Numbered from the stretch's first letter, positions 40,183 to 52,493 are shown. The stretch: 64,000 bases of DNA from Brachybacterium sp. EE-P12 (GCF_003711805.1 NZ_QXCP01000004.1:868001-932000), one strand, 5' to 3'. Translations and numbers: made by a program. The notes: generated by a model not told the origin, from the letters alone.

Positions 40183-40188
40183 ACCCTA
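40183..40188 (-). promoter_or_regulatory. -10 box TAGGGT of the DUF4032-YczE operon
   Basis: TAGGGT on the minus strand with TTCGAC at 17-bp spacing (40206-40211) as a -35. Gives a leader of ~30 nt containing GGGAGAG before the ATG. Confidence 0.5.
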
Positions 40189-40200
40189 CGCTCCCACAAT

Positions 40201-40221
40201 TCACGTCGAACGGACGTGAAG
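40201..40221. promoter_or_regulatory. Inverted repeat TTCACGTC-N5-GACGTGAA at the DUF4032 promoter
   Basis: Perfect 8-bp arms with the 5-bp spacer GAACG. It overlaps the -35 element, the classic place for a repressor operator. Regulator unknown. Confidence 0.55.
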
Positions 40222-40270
40222 GTCACGCCGCGACACGGACGGCGAGCGCCCGGTCCGGACCGGTGGGACG

Positions 40271-40310
40271 GATATGGGCGGATATGGGCGGATGCGCCCG
40301 GATGTCGCCA
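40271..40310. repeat. Four 10-bp direct repeats, two exact and two degenerate
   Basis: GATATGGGCG twice in tandem, then GATGCGCCCG and GATGTCGCCA, each 10 bp. A 10-bp period puts all copies on one DNA face. Located upstream of the DUF4032 promoter and downstream of the msiK terminator. Confidence 0.5.
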
Positions 40311-40342
40311 GGTGCGCCCGGGTCCTGAGGCGCCCGGAGACG

Positions 40343-40378
40343 GCGACGGGCGCCCGGCCGCAGCCGGACGCCCGTCGC
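40343..40378 (-). terminator. Hairpin terminator after msiK
   Basis: 10-bp perfect arms GCGACGGGCG / CGCCCGTCGC with inner CCGGC / GCCGG pairing; 15 nt past the msiK stop. Confidence 0.6.
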
Positions 40379-40393
40379 GCGGGAGCGGGGTGC

Positions 40394-41479
<1,086 letters not shown>

Positions 41480-41585
41480 GGTGGTTCTCCTTCACCGGCA
41501 GGTACGTGCCGGACGATCCGTCGTGAAGTGACTGTGACACCGGTCCGGAGAGCCCCCGAGGGTGTGCTCCGTCGCACCGGCACGG

Positions 41586-41607
41586 GTGAGTGTATCCCAC
41601 GTCTCAC
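41586..41607. promoter_or_regulatory. GTGAG-N12-CTCAC repeat around the candidate msiK -10 box
   Basis: Five-base inverted half-sites flank TACACT (minus strand, 41589-41594). Could be an operator of a sugar-responsive regulator; short arms make this tentative. Confidence 0.3.
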
Positions 41608-41691
41608 GGTGCGGCGGACACGTCCGCGGCGGGGCGCGCCGGGCACCGCATGCGCGGCATGCCGGAGAGCGGCGCACGGGATACTGGTGGG

Positions 41692-42378
41692 GTGGACACC
41701 GCTGAGCTGACCCGGAAGATCCTCGACCGCCGTCCGCGCGAGAACGCCCCGCTGCGGATCGTGCAGGCCGGCCATCCCGCCCTGCGCCGCGCCGCGATCA
41801 CCGCCCGCGACCGGCTCGAGCCGGCGCTGCTGCTCGAGCTCGCCGACGCCATGACCCTCACGATGCGGGAGGCGCCCGGGGTGGGGCTCGCCGCGCCGCA
41901 GATCGGCCTGCCGCTGAGCATGTACGTCGTCGAGGACCGCTATGTGGCCGAGGAGGGCGAGGACCCCGAGGACGAGCTGCTCGAGCGTCGCCCGCTCGCC
42001 CTGCGGGCGCTGCTGGACCCGGTCGTCGAGCCGCTCGGGGACGAGACCGTCTTCGCCTTCGAGGGCTGCCTCTCGGTCGACGGCTGGCAGTCCATCGTGC
42101 CCCGCTCCCGCCGTGTGCGCCTGCGAGCCCTCGAGCTGCTGCCCGGCGGCTCGGTGAGCGAGGTCGACGAGGAGCACACGGGATGGACCGCCCGGATCCT
42201 CCAGCACGAGACCGACCACCTGGCCGGGACCCTCTGTCACGACCGGATGGTGCCGCGCTCCTTCGTCGAGGAGGGCTACACCGCGCGCTACGCCGATCTC
42301 GGCGAGGCGGTGCGCCGCCTGGGCCTGGCCGGGGAGATCACGCAGCTCGGCGAGGGCGAGGTCGTGCTGCGCCGCTGA
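41692..42378 (+). CDS. def: Peptide deformylase
   Basis: 228 residues. Removes formyl from nascent Met using Fe2+. All three motifs present: GVGLAAPQIG, EGCLSVDG (metal Cys) and QHETDHLAG (metal His pair and catalytic Glu). A ~40-residue N-terminal extension and a C-terminal tail are longer than in short PDFs, as in other actinobacterial forms. GTG at 41692 is preceded by GATACT and 6 nt, suggesting a leaderless mRNA; the frame is open to 41590 but without a ribosome binding site. Confidence 0.94.
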   Translation: MDTAELTRKILDRRPRENAPLRIVQAGHPALRRAAITARDRLEPALLLELADAMTLTMREAPGVGLAAPQIGLPLSMYVVEDRYVAEEGEDPEDELLERRPLALRALLDPVVEPLGDETVFAFEGCLSVDGWQSIVPRSRRVRLRALELLPGGSVSEVDEEHTGWTARILQHETDHLAGTLCHDRMVPRSFVEEGYTARYADLGEAVRRLGLAGEITQLGEGEVVLRR

Positions 42379-42539
42379 GCCCCTGCGGAGCAGGCCCCGC
42401 CGGCACCCCGTCACGGCGCCGGCCGGTGCCTCCGCGGCGCGAGGGCACGCTCGGCCCCCGTCCGGACCCGACGTCCAGGCTCGCGTGTCCGTGCGCGATA
42501 CCGTTGCCCTGTTCAGGACCCCACAGAACGGAGAACCCG

Positions 42540-43274
42540 GTGGCCACGAACTCCCCCCAGCAGGCCCCGCACGACCCGAGCCCGACGGACCTTCCCGCCG
42601 AGGACGGCGCCCTCGCCGAGCAGATCGACGAGCGCTGGCTCGCGCTGATCGACGCCGCGCTCAAGGTCCAGGCGCCGCTGGCCCGCACCTACGTGGCGCA
42701 TCTGCGTGCCAAGCACCCGGGGGCGACCGACCGCCAGCTGCTGGAGAAGGTCACCGCACGCTTCACCGCTCTGACCACCGCGACCGGCGCCGGCATCGGC
42801 GGCGTCGCGGCGCTGCCCGGCCTCGGCACCGCGGCCGCCGTGGGCCTGACCGTCGGCGAGGGACTGTCCTTCGCCGAGTCCTGCGCCTTCCTCACCCTCG
42901 CCGCAGCGGACATCCACGGCGTGGACATGACCGACCGCGACTCCCGTCGCCTCGTGCTCATGGGGGTCCTCGGCGGCGAGCGCGGCGCCGAGATCATCGC
43001 CAAGGCGCTGGGCCGCCAGGGCCTGCGCTGGAACTCGGTCCTCGGCGGCGGGGGAGGGTTCCTCCCGGGCCTCGTCTCCTCGCAGATCACCAGGTACGTG
43101 CGCCGACGCGTCGTCTCGCGCACGGGCGGGCTGTGGATCGCGCGCCTGCTGCCCTTCGGGATCGGGGCGCTGCTCGGCGGGATCGGCGCCCGCGTCGTGG
43201 CCCGCTCCGTGGTCGAGGCGCTGCTGGAGATCTTCGGCCCCGGCGCGGATACTCTCGAGCTCTCCCGCCGCTGA
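42540..43274 (+). CDS. Membrane-associated protein of unknown function
   Basis: 244 residues. A polar N-terminus (~1-35), a helical region (TYVAHLRAKHPGATDRQLLE), a Gly/Ala-rich hydrophobic segment (~75-115; GIGGVAALPGLGTAAAVGLT), and a second hydrophobic pair near the C-terminus (~195-225; LLPFGIGALLGGIGARVVA). The pattern resembles EcsC-like proteins, but I cannot confirm the family. GGAG lies 8 nt before the GTG start; TACCGT at 42499-42504 is a plausible -10. Confidence 0.7.
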   Translation: MATNSPQQAPHDPSPTDLPAEDGALAEQIDERWLALIDAALKVQAPLARTYVAHLRAKHPGATDRQLLEKVTARFTALTTATGAGIGGVAALPGLGTAAAVGLTVGEGLSFAESCAFLTLAAADIHGVDMTDRDSRRLVLMGVLGGERGAEIIAKALGRQGLRWNSVLGGGGGFLPGLVSSQITRYVRRRVVSRTGGLWIARLLPFGIGALLGGIGARVVARSVVEALLEIFGPGADTLELSRR

Positions 43275-43363
43275 CTCTCCGGGCCGCGCGGAGCCCCGGG
43301 CCGCGCCGAACCTTCGTCCCCAGCCGAGCCTTCGTCCCGCGCCGAGGGCGGATGGTCAGGCGG

Positions 43364-43417
43364 TGGCGCAGGGCGTCCCACTATGCCGATAACGGCATAG
43401 TGGGACGCCCTGCGCCA
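43364..43417. repeat. Perfect 25-bp inverted repeat with 4-nt loop
   Basis: Left arm 43364-43388 (starts TGGCGCAGGGCG, ends CTATGCCG), loop ATAA, right arm 43393-43417, no mismatch. The apex is A/T-richer than its surroundings (CACTATGCCG). Could be a strong bidirectional terminator for the two convergent genes or a REP/MITE-like element; no flanking target duplication is apparent. Confidence 0.85.
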
Positions 43418-43449
43418 GTAGTCGACGATCGCCCGGCCGCGGGCACGAA

Positions 43450-43482
43450 GGAGGGGCCGGCCCCGATGGGACCGGCCCCTCC
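43450..43482. terminator. Second hairpin in the repeat-rich spacer
   Basis: Perfect 11-bp arms GGAGGGGCCGG / CCGGCCCCTCC with an 11-nt loop. Likely a terminator serving the convergent ppa gene or its plus-strand neighbour. Confidence 0.5.
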
Positions 43483-43517
43483 TGCAGTGCTGGTCTCGTC
43501 CTGCAGTGCTGGTCTCG
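43480..43517. repeat. Two-copy 19-bp tandem repeat
   Basis: TCCTGCAGTGCTGGTCTCG occurs at 43480-43498 and again at 43499-43517 without mismatch. Confidence 0.85.
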
Positions 43518-43540
43518 GCCGTCACCCCTGACCGCGGCGG

Positions 43541-43585
43541 CCCGTGCCGAGCGCATTCGTCGCGGGCGTGCCCGTGCCGAGCGCA
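43541..43585. repeat. 15-bp direct repeat CCCGTGCCGAGCGCA, period 30
   Basis: Exact copies at 43541-43555 and 43571-43585, upstream of the ppa 3' end. Confidence 0.75.
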
Positions 43586-43625
43586 GCCGTCCTGAGCGGA
43601 GGTGCCATGAGGGGGCGTGCCGCGC

Positions 43626-44138
43626 TCAGACCTCCTGGGTGAACTCGTTGGCGTGCTCCGTGCCGACCGCGCGCTCGTAGGAGCGGCGGATCTCCGCCTC
43701 CGCATCGCTGCGGCCCTCCCAGTGAGCGCCCTCGACGCTCTTGCCCGGCTCGAGGTCCTTGTAGACCTCGAAGAAGTGCTGGATCTCCAGGCGGTGGAAC
43801 TCCGAGACGTCGGTCAGCTCCTGACGGCGCACCTGACGACGGTCCCCGACGGGCACCGCCACGATCTTGTCGTCGCCGCCGGCCTCGTCGCGCATGCGGA
43901 ACATCCCCAGCGCGCGGCAGCGGATCAGGCAGCCCGGGAACGTGGGCTCCTCGAGCAGGACCAGGCAGTCCAGCGGGTCGCCGTCCTCGCCGAGGGTCCC
44001 CTCGATGAAGCCGTAGTCGTCCGGATAGCGCGTCGCGGTGAACAGCATCCGGTCCAGCCGGATGCGCCCGTTGTGGTGGTCCACCTCATACTTGTTCCGG
44101 TTCCCGCGAGGGATCTCGATGGTCACGTCGAATTCCAC
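43626..44138 (-). CDS. ppa: Inorganic pyrophosphatase (family I)
   Basis: 170 residues. Hydrolyses PPi from biosynthetic reactions. Typical: [19 protein letters not shown] at the N-terminus, [11 protein letters not shown], and the metal site [11 protein letters not shown] chose the GTG at 44138 because [10 protein letters not shown] is the family start; GGAG lies upstream at a long 10-nt spacing. The frame goes on to 44243 but would cross the shared promoter. Diverges from dacB by 67 bp. Confidence 0.95.
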   Translation of the reverse strand: MEFDVTIEIPRGNRNKYEVDHHNGRIRLDRMLFTATRYPDDYGFIEGTLGEDGDPLDCLVLLEEPTFPGCLIRCRALGMFRMRDEAGGDDKIVAVPVGDRRQVRRQELTDVSEFHRLEIQHFFEVYKDLEPGKSVEGAHWEGRSDAEAEIRRSYERAVGTEHANEFTQEV

Positions 44139-44189
44139 GACAGCCGCTCCATTGCTCCGGCCCCGTGGGCCACTTCCGATGACCGGAAC

Positions 44190-44199
44190 ACCATATCGT
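44190..44199. promoter_or_regulatory. Symmetric bidirectional -10 element ACCATATCGT
   Basis: Plus-strand TATCGT (44194-44199) is 6 nt before the dacB ATG at 44206; minus-strand TATGGT (44195-44190) faces ppa and implies a ~45-nt ppa leader. They share the central TA, as in the decamer at 9136-9145. Confidence 0.55.
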
Positions 44200-44205
44200 G
44201 GGTGC

Positions 44206-45615
44206 ATGGCCCTCCGAGCAGCCGAGCGCATGTGGCGCGCCACCGCGATCGTGATGTGCGCGGCAGTGCCCGTGAGCTTCTACGTCCTCGGCGACCTCAT
44301 GGACGCCTTCCCCGGCGTCCTCACCGTGCGCAGCGCGGAGGAAGGGCCCGTCGCAGGGCCCCGCGCGGTCGCGGAGGACTGGGAGCGGGTCGACCCGGCC
44401 GACGCCGTCGGCCCCGTCGGGACCTCGCCGTCTCCGATCGACCCCTCTGACCTGCAGCGACGCATGGACGAGAAGGCCGACCTGCCCGTCGTCGACGGAG
44501 GTCTCGCCTTCAGCGTGGTCGACGCCGACGGTGGAGAGGTGCTCGCCGAGCGGGACGCCGACGCGGCCCTCGTGCCCGCCTCCACCCTCAAGCTGCTCAC
44601 CGCCGCCGCGGTGCTGCGCCGCTACTCCGGCGACGAGGTGCTGCTGACCCGCGCGACCGTCCAGGACGGGGTCGTGACCCTCGTGGGCGAGGGTGACATG
44701 ACCCTCACCGATGACGATCTGCGCGAGCTCGCGACGCAGACCGCCGCCCTCGCGCAGGAGCAGGACACCACCACCGTCTCCCTCGCCCTGGACGAGGACT
44801 ATCTCGGCGGGGGCGAGAACCCGGCCTGGGGGGACAACGGCCCCGCGGGCGGCTGGGTCACCCCCACCGCCTCGCTCGCGCTGGAGGAGGGGTGGCTGGA
44901 CGGGGAGCAGTACGGTCCGAAGTCCACCGATCCCGCAGGCGACGCCGCGGAGCGCTTCGCCGAGCTGCTCGAGGAGGCCGGCCTCGAGGTCGCCGGGGAG
45001 ATCGCCGAGGCCCAGGCCCCGGAGGGCGCCCCGGCCGCCGAGATCGCCTCCGAGCCGCTGTCCGAGATCGTCCGCCACACCCTGCAGATCTCCGACAACA
45101 CCACCGCCGAGCTCCTCGCCCACCTGGTCGCCCTCTCCCGCGGGGAGGAGACCACCCCCGAGGGGGCCGCCGCCGCCGTCGAGGCGGAGATCCGCGATCT
45201 CGGCACCGAGATCGGGCTGGGGGAGGAGGACCTCGCCGCGCTCGACCTCCACGACGGCTCCGGCCTCTCGCGCGCGAACCGCGTCCCGCCGGCCCTGCTG
45301 TCCGCCGTGCTCGCCGAGGTGGCCTCCGGAGAGGTCCCCGCGCTCGAGCAGATCCTCTACGACGTGCCCGTCGCCGCGCTGACCGGCACCCTCGCCGAGC
45401 GCTTCGAGGGCGGGGAGGTGACCGGGGCCGCCGGGCAGGTGCGCGGCAAGACCGGCTATCTCGGCGGCGCCGCGACCCTCGCCGGCGTGACCGTCCTGCC
45501 CGACGGCCGCACGGTCGGCTACTCGATCGTGGTGCACGGCTTCGACGGCACCGACGCCGACGACGCCCGCGCCGCGGTCGACCAGGTCGCCGCCGAGATG
45601 GTGCAGGTCGACTGA
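44206..45615 (+). CDS. dacB: D-alanyl-D-alanine carboxypeptidase/endopeptidase (PBP4 type, peptidase S13)
   Basis: 469 residues. N-terminal signal/anchor helix (~12-30) exports it to the wall. Penicillin-binding motifs: SxxK as PASTLKLL, SxN as [11 protein letters not shown] as GKTGYLGG. An inserted domain between SxxK and SxN is typical of class-C PBP4 proteins. It trims or cleaves peptidoglycan peptides. Leaderless by -10 spacing. Its stop overlaps the tilS ATG (TGATG), starting the long dacB-tilS-hpt-ftsH-fol run. Confidence 0.93.
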   Translation: MALRAAERMWRATAIVMCAAVPVSFYVLGDLMDAFPGVLTVRSAEEGPVAGPRAVAEDWERVDPADAVGPVGTSPSPIDPSDLQRRMDEKADLPVVDGGLAFSVVDADGGEVLAERDADAALVPASTLKLLTAAAVLRRYSGDEVLLTRATVQDGVVTLVGEGDMTLTDDDLRELATQTAALAQEQDTTTVSLALDEDYLGGGENPAWGDNGPAGGWVTPTASLALEEGWLDGEQYGPKSTDPAGDAAERFAELLEEAGLEVAGEIAEAQAPEGAPAAEIASEPLSEIVRHTLQISDNTTAELLAHLVALSRGEETTPEGAAAAVEAEIRDLGTEIGLGEEDLAALDLHDGSGLSRANRVPPALLSAVLAEVASGEVPALEQILYDVPVAALTGTLAERFEGGEVTGAAGQVRGKTGYLGGAATLAGVTVLPDGRTVGYSIVVHGFDGTDADDARAAVDQVAAEMVQVD

Positions 45616-46709
45616 TGGCAGGGCCCCCCGTCGTCGTCGCCCGCGCACGCCGCGCGGTGCGTCTCAGCCTCGCCGAGCGCCTCGAGCAGCTCGCCGACGA
45701 CACCGGCTCGGGGCATCTCTCCCCGCGCCTGCTCGTAGGGCTCAGCGGCGGCGCGGACTCCCTCGCGCTGCTGGCGACCACCTGCTGGGTGGGGGAGCGG
45801 ATGGGGCTCGCGACGGAGGCCGCGATCGTGGACCACGGCCTCCAGGACGGCTCCGCCGCCGTCGCCGCGCGGGCCGCGGCCCAGGCCGAGCGGCTCGGCG
45901 CAGAGGCCCACGTGCTCAGACCCCACGTCGACCTCGACGCTCCCGGCGGGATCGAGAACGCCGCCCGCACGGCCCGGCACGATGCCCTCGACCATCTCGC
46001 CCGGGAGCGCGGCGCCCTCGCCGTCCTCCTCGGCCACACCCTCGACGACCAGGCCGAGCAGGTGCTGATGGCGCTCGCCCGGGGCGCCGGCCCGAGGGCG
46101 CTGGCCGGGATCCGCCGCAGCCGCGGCCACCTCCTGCGCCCCTTCCTCGGCACCGGCCGCGACGAGACCACCGCCCTGCGCCGGGCCGACACCGAGCAGA
46201 TCTGCACGCTCCACGACCTCGACTGGTGGCAGGACCCGATGAACGCGGACCCCGAGCTGCTGCGCTCCCGGGTGCGCCACCGCGCCCTGCCCCTGCTGCG
46301 GGAGATCCTCGGGGAGCAGATCGACGAGAACCTCGCCCGCAGCGCGGACCTGGTCCGCCCGGACGTGGACCACCTCGACGAGGAGGCGCGGGCGCTGCTG
46401 CCGGCCCTGCGCCGCGACGCCGGCGAGCTGGCCGAGCCGGGGGACCTGCTGCACCTGGACGTCCATGCCCTCGCCGCCGTCGCCGCCCCGGTGCGCACCC
46501 GCGTGCTGAGGGACGCCTCCCGTTCCGCTCAGCGCGCAATCGACGCAGGTGAGCCCGGCGGGTCGACGAAATCGCTGGTGCGCAGGCAGGTGCTCGCCCT
46601 CGATGCGCTCGTCGTCTCATGGCACGGTCAGGCGGCGGTGCCCGTTCCGGGTAGGATCGAGGTCGCTCGCCGTGACGGCCTGTTGGTGTGGCGCCGTCCC
46701 GCTCCGTGA
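45615..46709 (+). CDS. tilS: tRNA(Ile)-lysidine synthase
   Basis: 364 residues. ATP-pyrophosphatase P-loop [14 protein letters not shown]; further family stretches [20 protein letters not shown] and RPFLG. Converts C34 of tRNA-Ile(CAU) to lysidine so it reads AUA. The short actinobacterial form, lacking the full C-terminal domain of E. coli TilS. Overlaps the dacB stop by one base. Confidence 0.94.
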   Translation: MAGPPVVVARARRAVRLSLAERLEQLADDTGSGHLSPRLLVGLSGGADSLALLATTCWVGERMGLATEAAIVDHGLQDGSAAVAARAAAQAERLGAEAHVLRPHVDLDAPGGIENAARTARHDALDHLARERGALAVLLGHTLDDQAEQVLMALARGAGPRALAGIRRSRGHLLRPFLGTGRDETTALRRADTEQICTLHDLDWWQDPMNADPELLRSRVRHRALPLLREILGEQIDENLARSADLVRPDVDHLDEEARALLPALRRDAGELAEPGDLLHLDVHALAAVAAPVRTRVLRDASRSAQRAIDAGEPGGSTKSLVRRQVLALDALVVSWHGQAAVPVPGRIEVARRDGLLVWRRPAP

Positions 46710-46752
46710 GCCGCGGCGGACGCACCCACCACATCACCTGGAGGAGATCCGC

Positions 46753-47307
46753 GTGCCCCTGACGCACCCCCATCCCGATGTCGACCGCGTGCTGCTGGAC
46801 GAGCAGCAGATCCGCGACCGGCTCGCAGAGCTCGGAACGCAGATCGCCGCGGACTACGCGGAGGAGCCGCCGATCCTGGTGGGCGTCCTGAAGGGCGCGG
46901 TGATGGTGATGGCGGATCTCGCCCGGCAGATCGACCTCATGGTCGAGATGGACTGGATGGCGGTCTCCTCCTACGGCTCGGGCACCAAGTCCTCCGGCGT
47001 GGTCCGCATCCTCAAGGACCTCTCCGGCGACATCTCCGGGCGTCGCGTGCTGATCGTCGAGGACATCATCGACTCGGGCCTGACCCTGAAGTGGCTGCTG
47101 TCCAACCTCCGCTCGCGCGGCCCGAAGTCCGTCGAGATCGCGACCCTCCTGCGCAAGCCCGAGGCGGCGCGCGTCGAGATCGACGTGAAGTACGTCGGCT
47201 TCGACATCCCCAACGAGTTCGTCGTCGGCTACGGGCTCGACCATGCGGAGAACTACCGCAACCTTCCCTACGTGGGCGTGCTCGCACGCTCGGTCTACGA
47301 GGACTGA
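46753..47307 (+). CDS. hpt: Hypoxanthine phosphoribosyltransferase
   Basis: 184 residues. PRPP-binding motif [11 protein letters not shown], plus [15 protein letters not shown] and [10 protein letters not shown]; purine salvage from hypoxanthine or guanine. GGAGGAG lies ~10 nt before the GTG at 46753. The tilS-hpt-ftsH order is conserved across many bacteria. Confidence 0.95.
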   Translation: MPLTHPHPDVDRVLLDEQQIRDRLAELGTQIAADYAEEPPILVGVLKGAVMVMADLARQIDLMVEMDWMAVSSYGSGTKSSGVVRILKDLSGDISGRRVLIVEDIIDSGLTLKWLLSNLRSRGPKSVEIATLLRKPEAARVEIDVKYVGFDIPNEFVVGYGLDHAENYRNLPYVGVLARSVYED

Positions 47308-47311
47308 ACCG

Positions 47312-49474
<2,163 letters not shown>

Positions 49475-49475
49475 G

Positions 49476-50042
49476 ATGAGCGTGGACCGGCCCCGCATCG
49501 AGGCCGCGGTGCGGGAGATCCTTGCGGCGATCGGCGAGGACCCCGACCGCGACGGCCTCGTGGAGACGCCCGCCCGCGTCGCCCGCATGTACGCCGAGGT
49601 CTTCGAGGGCCTCGACCAGGACGCCCGCGAGCCTCTGTCGACGACCTTCGACATCCACCACCAGGAGCTCGTGCTGGTGCGCGACATCGCCTTCCACTCG
49701 ATGTGCGAGCACCACCTGCTGCCCTTCCACGGCACGGCCCACGTGGGCTACATCCCCGGCGGCGGCGTCGTGACGGGTCTGAGCAAGCTGGCGCGCCTGG
49801 TGAACGTCTACGCCCACCGCCCGCAGGTGCAGGAGCGGCTGACCTTCCAGATCGCCGACGCGCTGATCGACGAGCTCGGCGCCGACGGGGCGATCGTCGT
49901 CATCGAGGCGGAGCACATGTGCATGTCGATGCGGGGGGTCCGCGCCGCGGGCGCCCGCACCGTCACCAGCGCCGTGCGCGGCATGCTGCGCGACAGCGCG
50001 AGCACCCGCGGCGAGGCCATGTCCCTCATCCACGGGCGGTGA
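49476..50042 (+). CDS. folE: GTP cyclohydrolase I
   Basis: 188 residues. First step of folate synthesis: GTP to dihydroneopterin triphosphate. Zinc and catalytic region [20 protein letters not shown] and [12 protein letters not shown] (second zinc Cys) are intact. It starts one nucleotide after the ftsH stop with GGAG upstream, so it is co-transcribed with ftsH. Confidence 0.97.
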   Translation: MSVDRPRIEAAVREILAAIGEDPDRDGLVETPARVARMYAEVFEGLDQDAREPLSTTFDIHHQELVLVRDIAFHSMCEHHLLPFHGTAHVGYIPGGGVVTGLSKLARLVNVYAHRPQVQERLTFQIADALIDELGADGAIVVIEAEHMCMSMRGVRAAGARTVTSAVRGMLRDSASTRGEAMSLIHGR

Positions 50043-50046
50043 GGGC

Positions 50047-50904
50047 GTGAGCATCCCGGCGCGCGGCCCCGCGGGCCTGCCAGACCGCCTCGGCGGCGAC
50101 GACACCCTCGTCATGGGGGTCCTGAACGTCACCCCCGACTCCTTCTCCGACGGCGGGGAGCACGACCGCGCCCCCGACGCGATCGCCCACGGCCGCCGCC
50201 TGGTCGCCGAGGGTGCGGCGATCATCGACATCGGCGGGGAGTCGACCCGTCCCGGCGCCGTCCGGGTGGACGAGGAGGAGGAGCTGCGACGGGTGATCCC
50301 CGTCGTCGAGGCCCTCGCCGCCGAGGACGTCGTGATCAGCGTGGACACCATGCGCGCCTCCGTCGCCGCGGCGAGCATCGCCGCCGGCGCCCTCATCGTC
50401 AACGACGTCTCGGCCGGTCAGGCCGACGTGCGGATGGGCGCTCAGGTCGCCGAGCTGCGCACCCGGCTCGGCACCCCGCCGGTGTTCATCGCCATGCACT
50501 GGCGCGGACACAGCGACGTCATGAACGACCTGACCCGGTACGAGGACGTCGCCCGCGACAGCACCGCGGAGCTCGGCGACCGCCTCACCACGCTCCGCGA
50601 GGCCGGGGTCGAGGACCGGTTCCTCGTCGCCGACCCGGGGCTCGGCTTCTCCAAGACGGGGGAGCAGAACTGGGAGCTGCTGGCGGACTGGGAGGCGATC
50701 GCCTCCCACGGCCTGCCCGTCCTCATCGGCGCCTCCCGCAAGCGCTTCGTCAGCGCGCTCGGCGTGGACCGGGACGCGGCCACCGCCGCGATCAGCGCCT
50801 ACAGCGCCGAGCGCGGCGCCTGGGCCGTGCGCGTCCACGAGGTCCCCTCCACGCTCGCCGCCGTGCGGGTGGGGGACCGGCTGCGACGGAGCATGCGCCG
50901 ATGA
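50047..50904 (+). CDS. folP: Dihydropteroate synthase
   Basis: 285 residues. Sulfonamide-target TIM barrel joining pterin pyrophosphate and p-aminobenzoate. Motifs VMGVLNVTPDSFSDGG, DIGGESTRPGA and GASRKRFVSALG. GTG start 4 nt after folE; stop overlaps the folB-folK ATG (ATGA). Probably the essential copy, given its place in a fol operon. Confidence 0.96.
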   Translation: MSIPARGPAGLPDRLGGDDTLVMGVLNVTPDSFSDGGEHDRAPDAIAHGRRLVAEGAAIIDIGGESTRPGAVRVDEEEELRRVIPVVEALAAEDVVISVDTMRASVAAASIAAGALIVNDVSAGQADVRMGAQVAELRTRLGTPPVFIAMHWRGHSDVMNDLTRYEDVARDSTAELGDRLTTLREAGVEDRFLVADPGLGFSKTGEQNWELLADWEAIASHGLPVLIGASRKRFVSALGVDRDAATAAISAYSAERGAWAVRVHEVPSTLAAVRVGDRLRRSMRR

Positions 50905-51881
50905 GCCCGCACGCGCCGCAGACGCCGCACCCGCCGCTGCACGCGTCGGGAGCGCCCGACCCGCTGGACCGCCTGGACCGGATCGAGGTCACCGGCATCC
51001 GCGCCTGGGGACACCACGGCGTGCTCGCCGCCGAGAAGGAGATCGGCCAGGAGTTCGGGGTCGACGTCGCCCTCCGCCTCTCCACCGCCGCCGCCGGCCG
51101 CTCCGACGTGCTCTCCCGCACCGTGGACTACGCCGAGGTCGCCGCGGCCGTGCACGAGGAGATCGGCGCCGGGCCCCATGACCTCGTCGAGACCCTCGCC
51201 GAGCGGATCGCGACCCGCATCCTGGACGGCGTCGGCCGCCCGCTCGTGCGCCGCGTCGGCGTGCGGGTCCACAAGCCCGCCGCCCCCGTCGGCCTCCCCG
51301 TCGGCGGGGTGTCCGTCGCGATCGAGCGGGACGCGGCCCCGGTCCTGGCCGTGCTCGCCCTCGGCTCGAACCTCGGTGACCGCGAGGCGCATCTGCGGGG
51401 CGCGCTCGAGCATCTCGGCGCCGCCCCGGGCACGCAGATCGCCTGGAGCGCCCCGGTGCTGGAGACGGCTCCGGTCGGCGGTCCCGAGGGACAGGGCCCC
51501 TATCTGAACTCCGTGGTCGGCGTGCGCACCGTGCTCGGCCCGCACCAGCTGCTCGAGCTCGCCCACCGCGCCGAGCAGGCCGCGCACCGCGAACGCCGGG
51601 AGCGCTGGGGAGCGCGGACCCTCGACGTCGACGTGATCACCTACGGCGACTGGCGCAGCGAGGACCCCGAGCTGACCGTGCCCCACCCCCGCGCCCATGA
51701 GCGCGGCTTCGTGCTCGCCCCCTGGCACGCCGCCGATCCCGAGGCGCAGCTGCCCGGCCGCGGCCCGGTCGGCGAGCTGCTCGCCCGGGCCGCGGACCGC
51801 GACACGCTGCGTCCGGGCCCGAGCCTCGAGGGCTTCGACCGGCGACCGGCCTCGGCAGGGGAGGGAGCGCAGACGCCGTGA
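50901..51881 (+). CDS. folB-folK: Bifunctional dihydroneopterin aldolase / HPPK
   Basis: 326 residues joining two folate enzymes. Residues ~30-145 are FolB (IEVTGIRAWGHHGVLAAEKE, DLVETLAERIA), residues ~150-300 are FolK (VLALGSNLGDREAHL, RERRERWGARTLDVDVITYG, VPHPRAHERGFVLAPW). The fusion channels dihydroneopterin to 6-hydroxymethyl-dihydropterin pyrophosphate, the FolP substrate. Residues 1-28 are a Pro/His-rich extension. Coupled by ATGA to folP and GTGA to the DUF3180 gene. Confidence 0.95.
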   Translation: MSPHAPQTPHPPLHASGAPDPLDRLDRIEVTGIRAWGHHGVLAAEKEIGQEFGVDVALRLSTAAAGRSDVLSRTVDYAEVAAAVHEEIGAGPHDLVETLAERIATRILDGVGRPLVRRVGVRVHKPAAPVGLPVGGVSVAIERDAAPVLAVLALGSNLGDREAHLRGALEHLGAAPGTQIAWSAPVLETAPVGGPEGQGPYLNSVVGVRTVLGPHQLLELAHRAEQAAHRERRERWGARTLDVDVITYGDWRSEDPELTVPHPRAHERGFVLAPWHAADPEAQLPGRGPVGELLARAADRDTLRPGPSLEGFDRRPASAGEGAQTP

Positions 51882-52384
51882 AGCCTCTGAACATCCCGGT
51901 GCTCGTGCTGATCCTCGTGATCGGCGCGGGCTTCGGGGCGCAGATGCTCGAGGCGCTCGCCGCCCGCGGCCATTCTCTGCCGATCGCCGGCTGGCTCACC
52001 ACGGCGGTGCTCCTCGCGCTCTCGGCGGTGCTGCTCGCCTACGGGGTGCCGATGCGCCGCTATCTCCTCGAGAGCGCCGAGCGCCGCGAGAAGCCGAGCT
52101 ATGCGCCGCGGCGGCACCAGATCGACCTGCCCACCGCCTACCGGACGGTGCTGCTGGCGAGGGCCTGCGCCTACACCGGCGCGGTCGTCGGCGGGCTCTT
52201 CACCGGACAGGCGCTGTTCCTGCTGCTGACCGGCACGGGCGATCCCCTCGGCGCGGTCCTGCCCACCGCGGCCGCCGCCGTCTCGGGGATCGTGCTGGGC
52301 GTGCTCGGCGTCGTCGTCGAGCGGTGGGGGAAGCTCCCGCCCGACGGCGACGGCCCCGCGGAGGGGGCCGAGGCCGGCTCCTGA
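51878..52384 (+). CDS. DUF3180 membrane protein
   Basis: 168 residues, four hydrophobic segments (~4-22, 28-48, 88-112, 118-145). DUF3180 genes typically follow folK in actinobacteria, as here, with the GTG inside the folB-folK stop. Function unknown; the constant linkage suggests a folate- or envelope-related role, which is inference only. Confidence 0.85.
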   Translation: MKPLNIPVLVLILVIGAGFGAQMLEALAARGHSLPIAGWLTTAVLLALSAVLLAYGVPMRRYLLESAERREKPSYAPRRHQIDLPTAYRTVLLARACAYTGAVVGGLFTGQALFLLLTGTGDPLGAVLPTAAAAVSGIVLGVLGVVVERWGKLPPDGDGPAEGAEAGS

Positions 52385-52493
52385 GGGCGGACGGGGCCCG
52401 TACGGGAGGAACGGACGGCCCCGACCTTCGACGGGGCCCGGCAGCGCCGAGCGTCGCAGGGCGGGCGGCGCCCGGGATGACACGATGGACCCC

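Larger units (their letters stand above)
43275..43625. other. 351-bp repeat-rich intergenic region
   Basis: Between two convergent genes. Holds a perfect 25-bp inverted repeat (43364-43417), an 11-bp hairpin (43450-43482), a two-copy 19-bp tandem repeat (43480-43517), a 15-bp direct repeat (43541-43555 and 43571-43585) and a short CCTTCGTCCC direct repeat near 43312-43340. No credible protein gene: the open frames here lack ribosome binding sites and translate the repeats. Confidence 0.75.

Noticed and set aside
43275..43625. Protein-coding frames across the repeat-rich spacer on both strands
   Set aside because: They translate the inverted and tandem repeats themselves, lack ribosome binding sites and resemble each other only because of the inverted repeat.
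43275..43625. CRISPR-like array
   Set aside because: Repeat units differ in sequence and length and there is no regular repeat-spacer pattern or cas gene.
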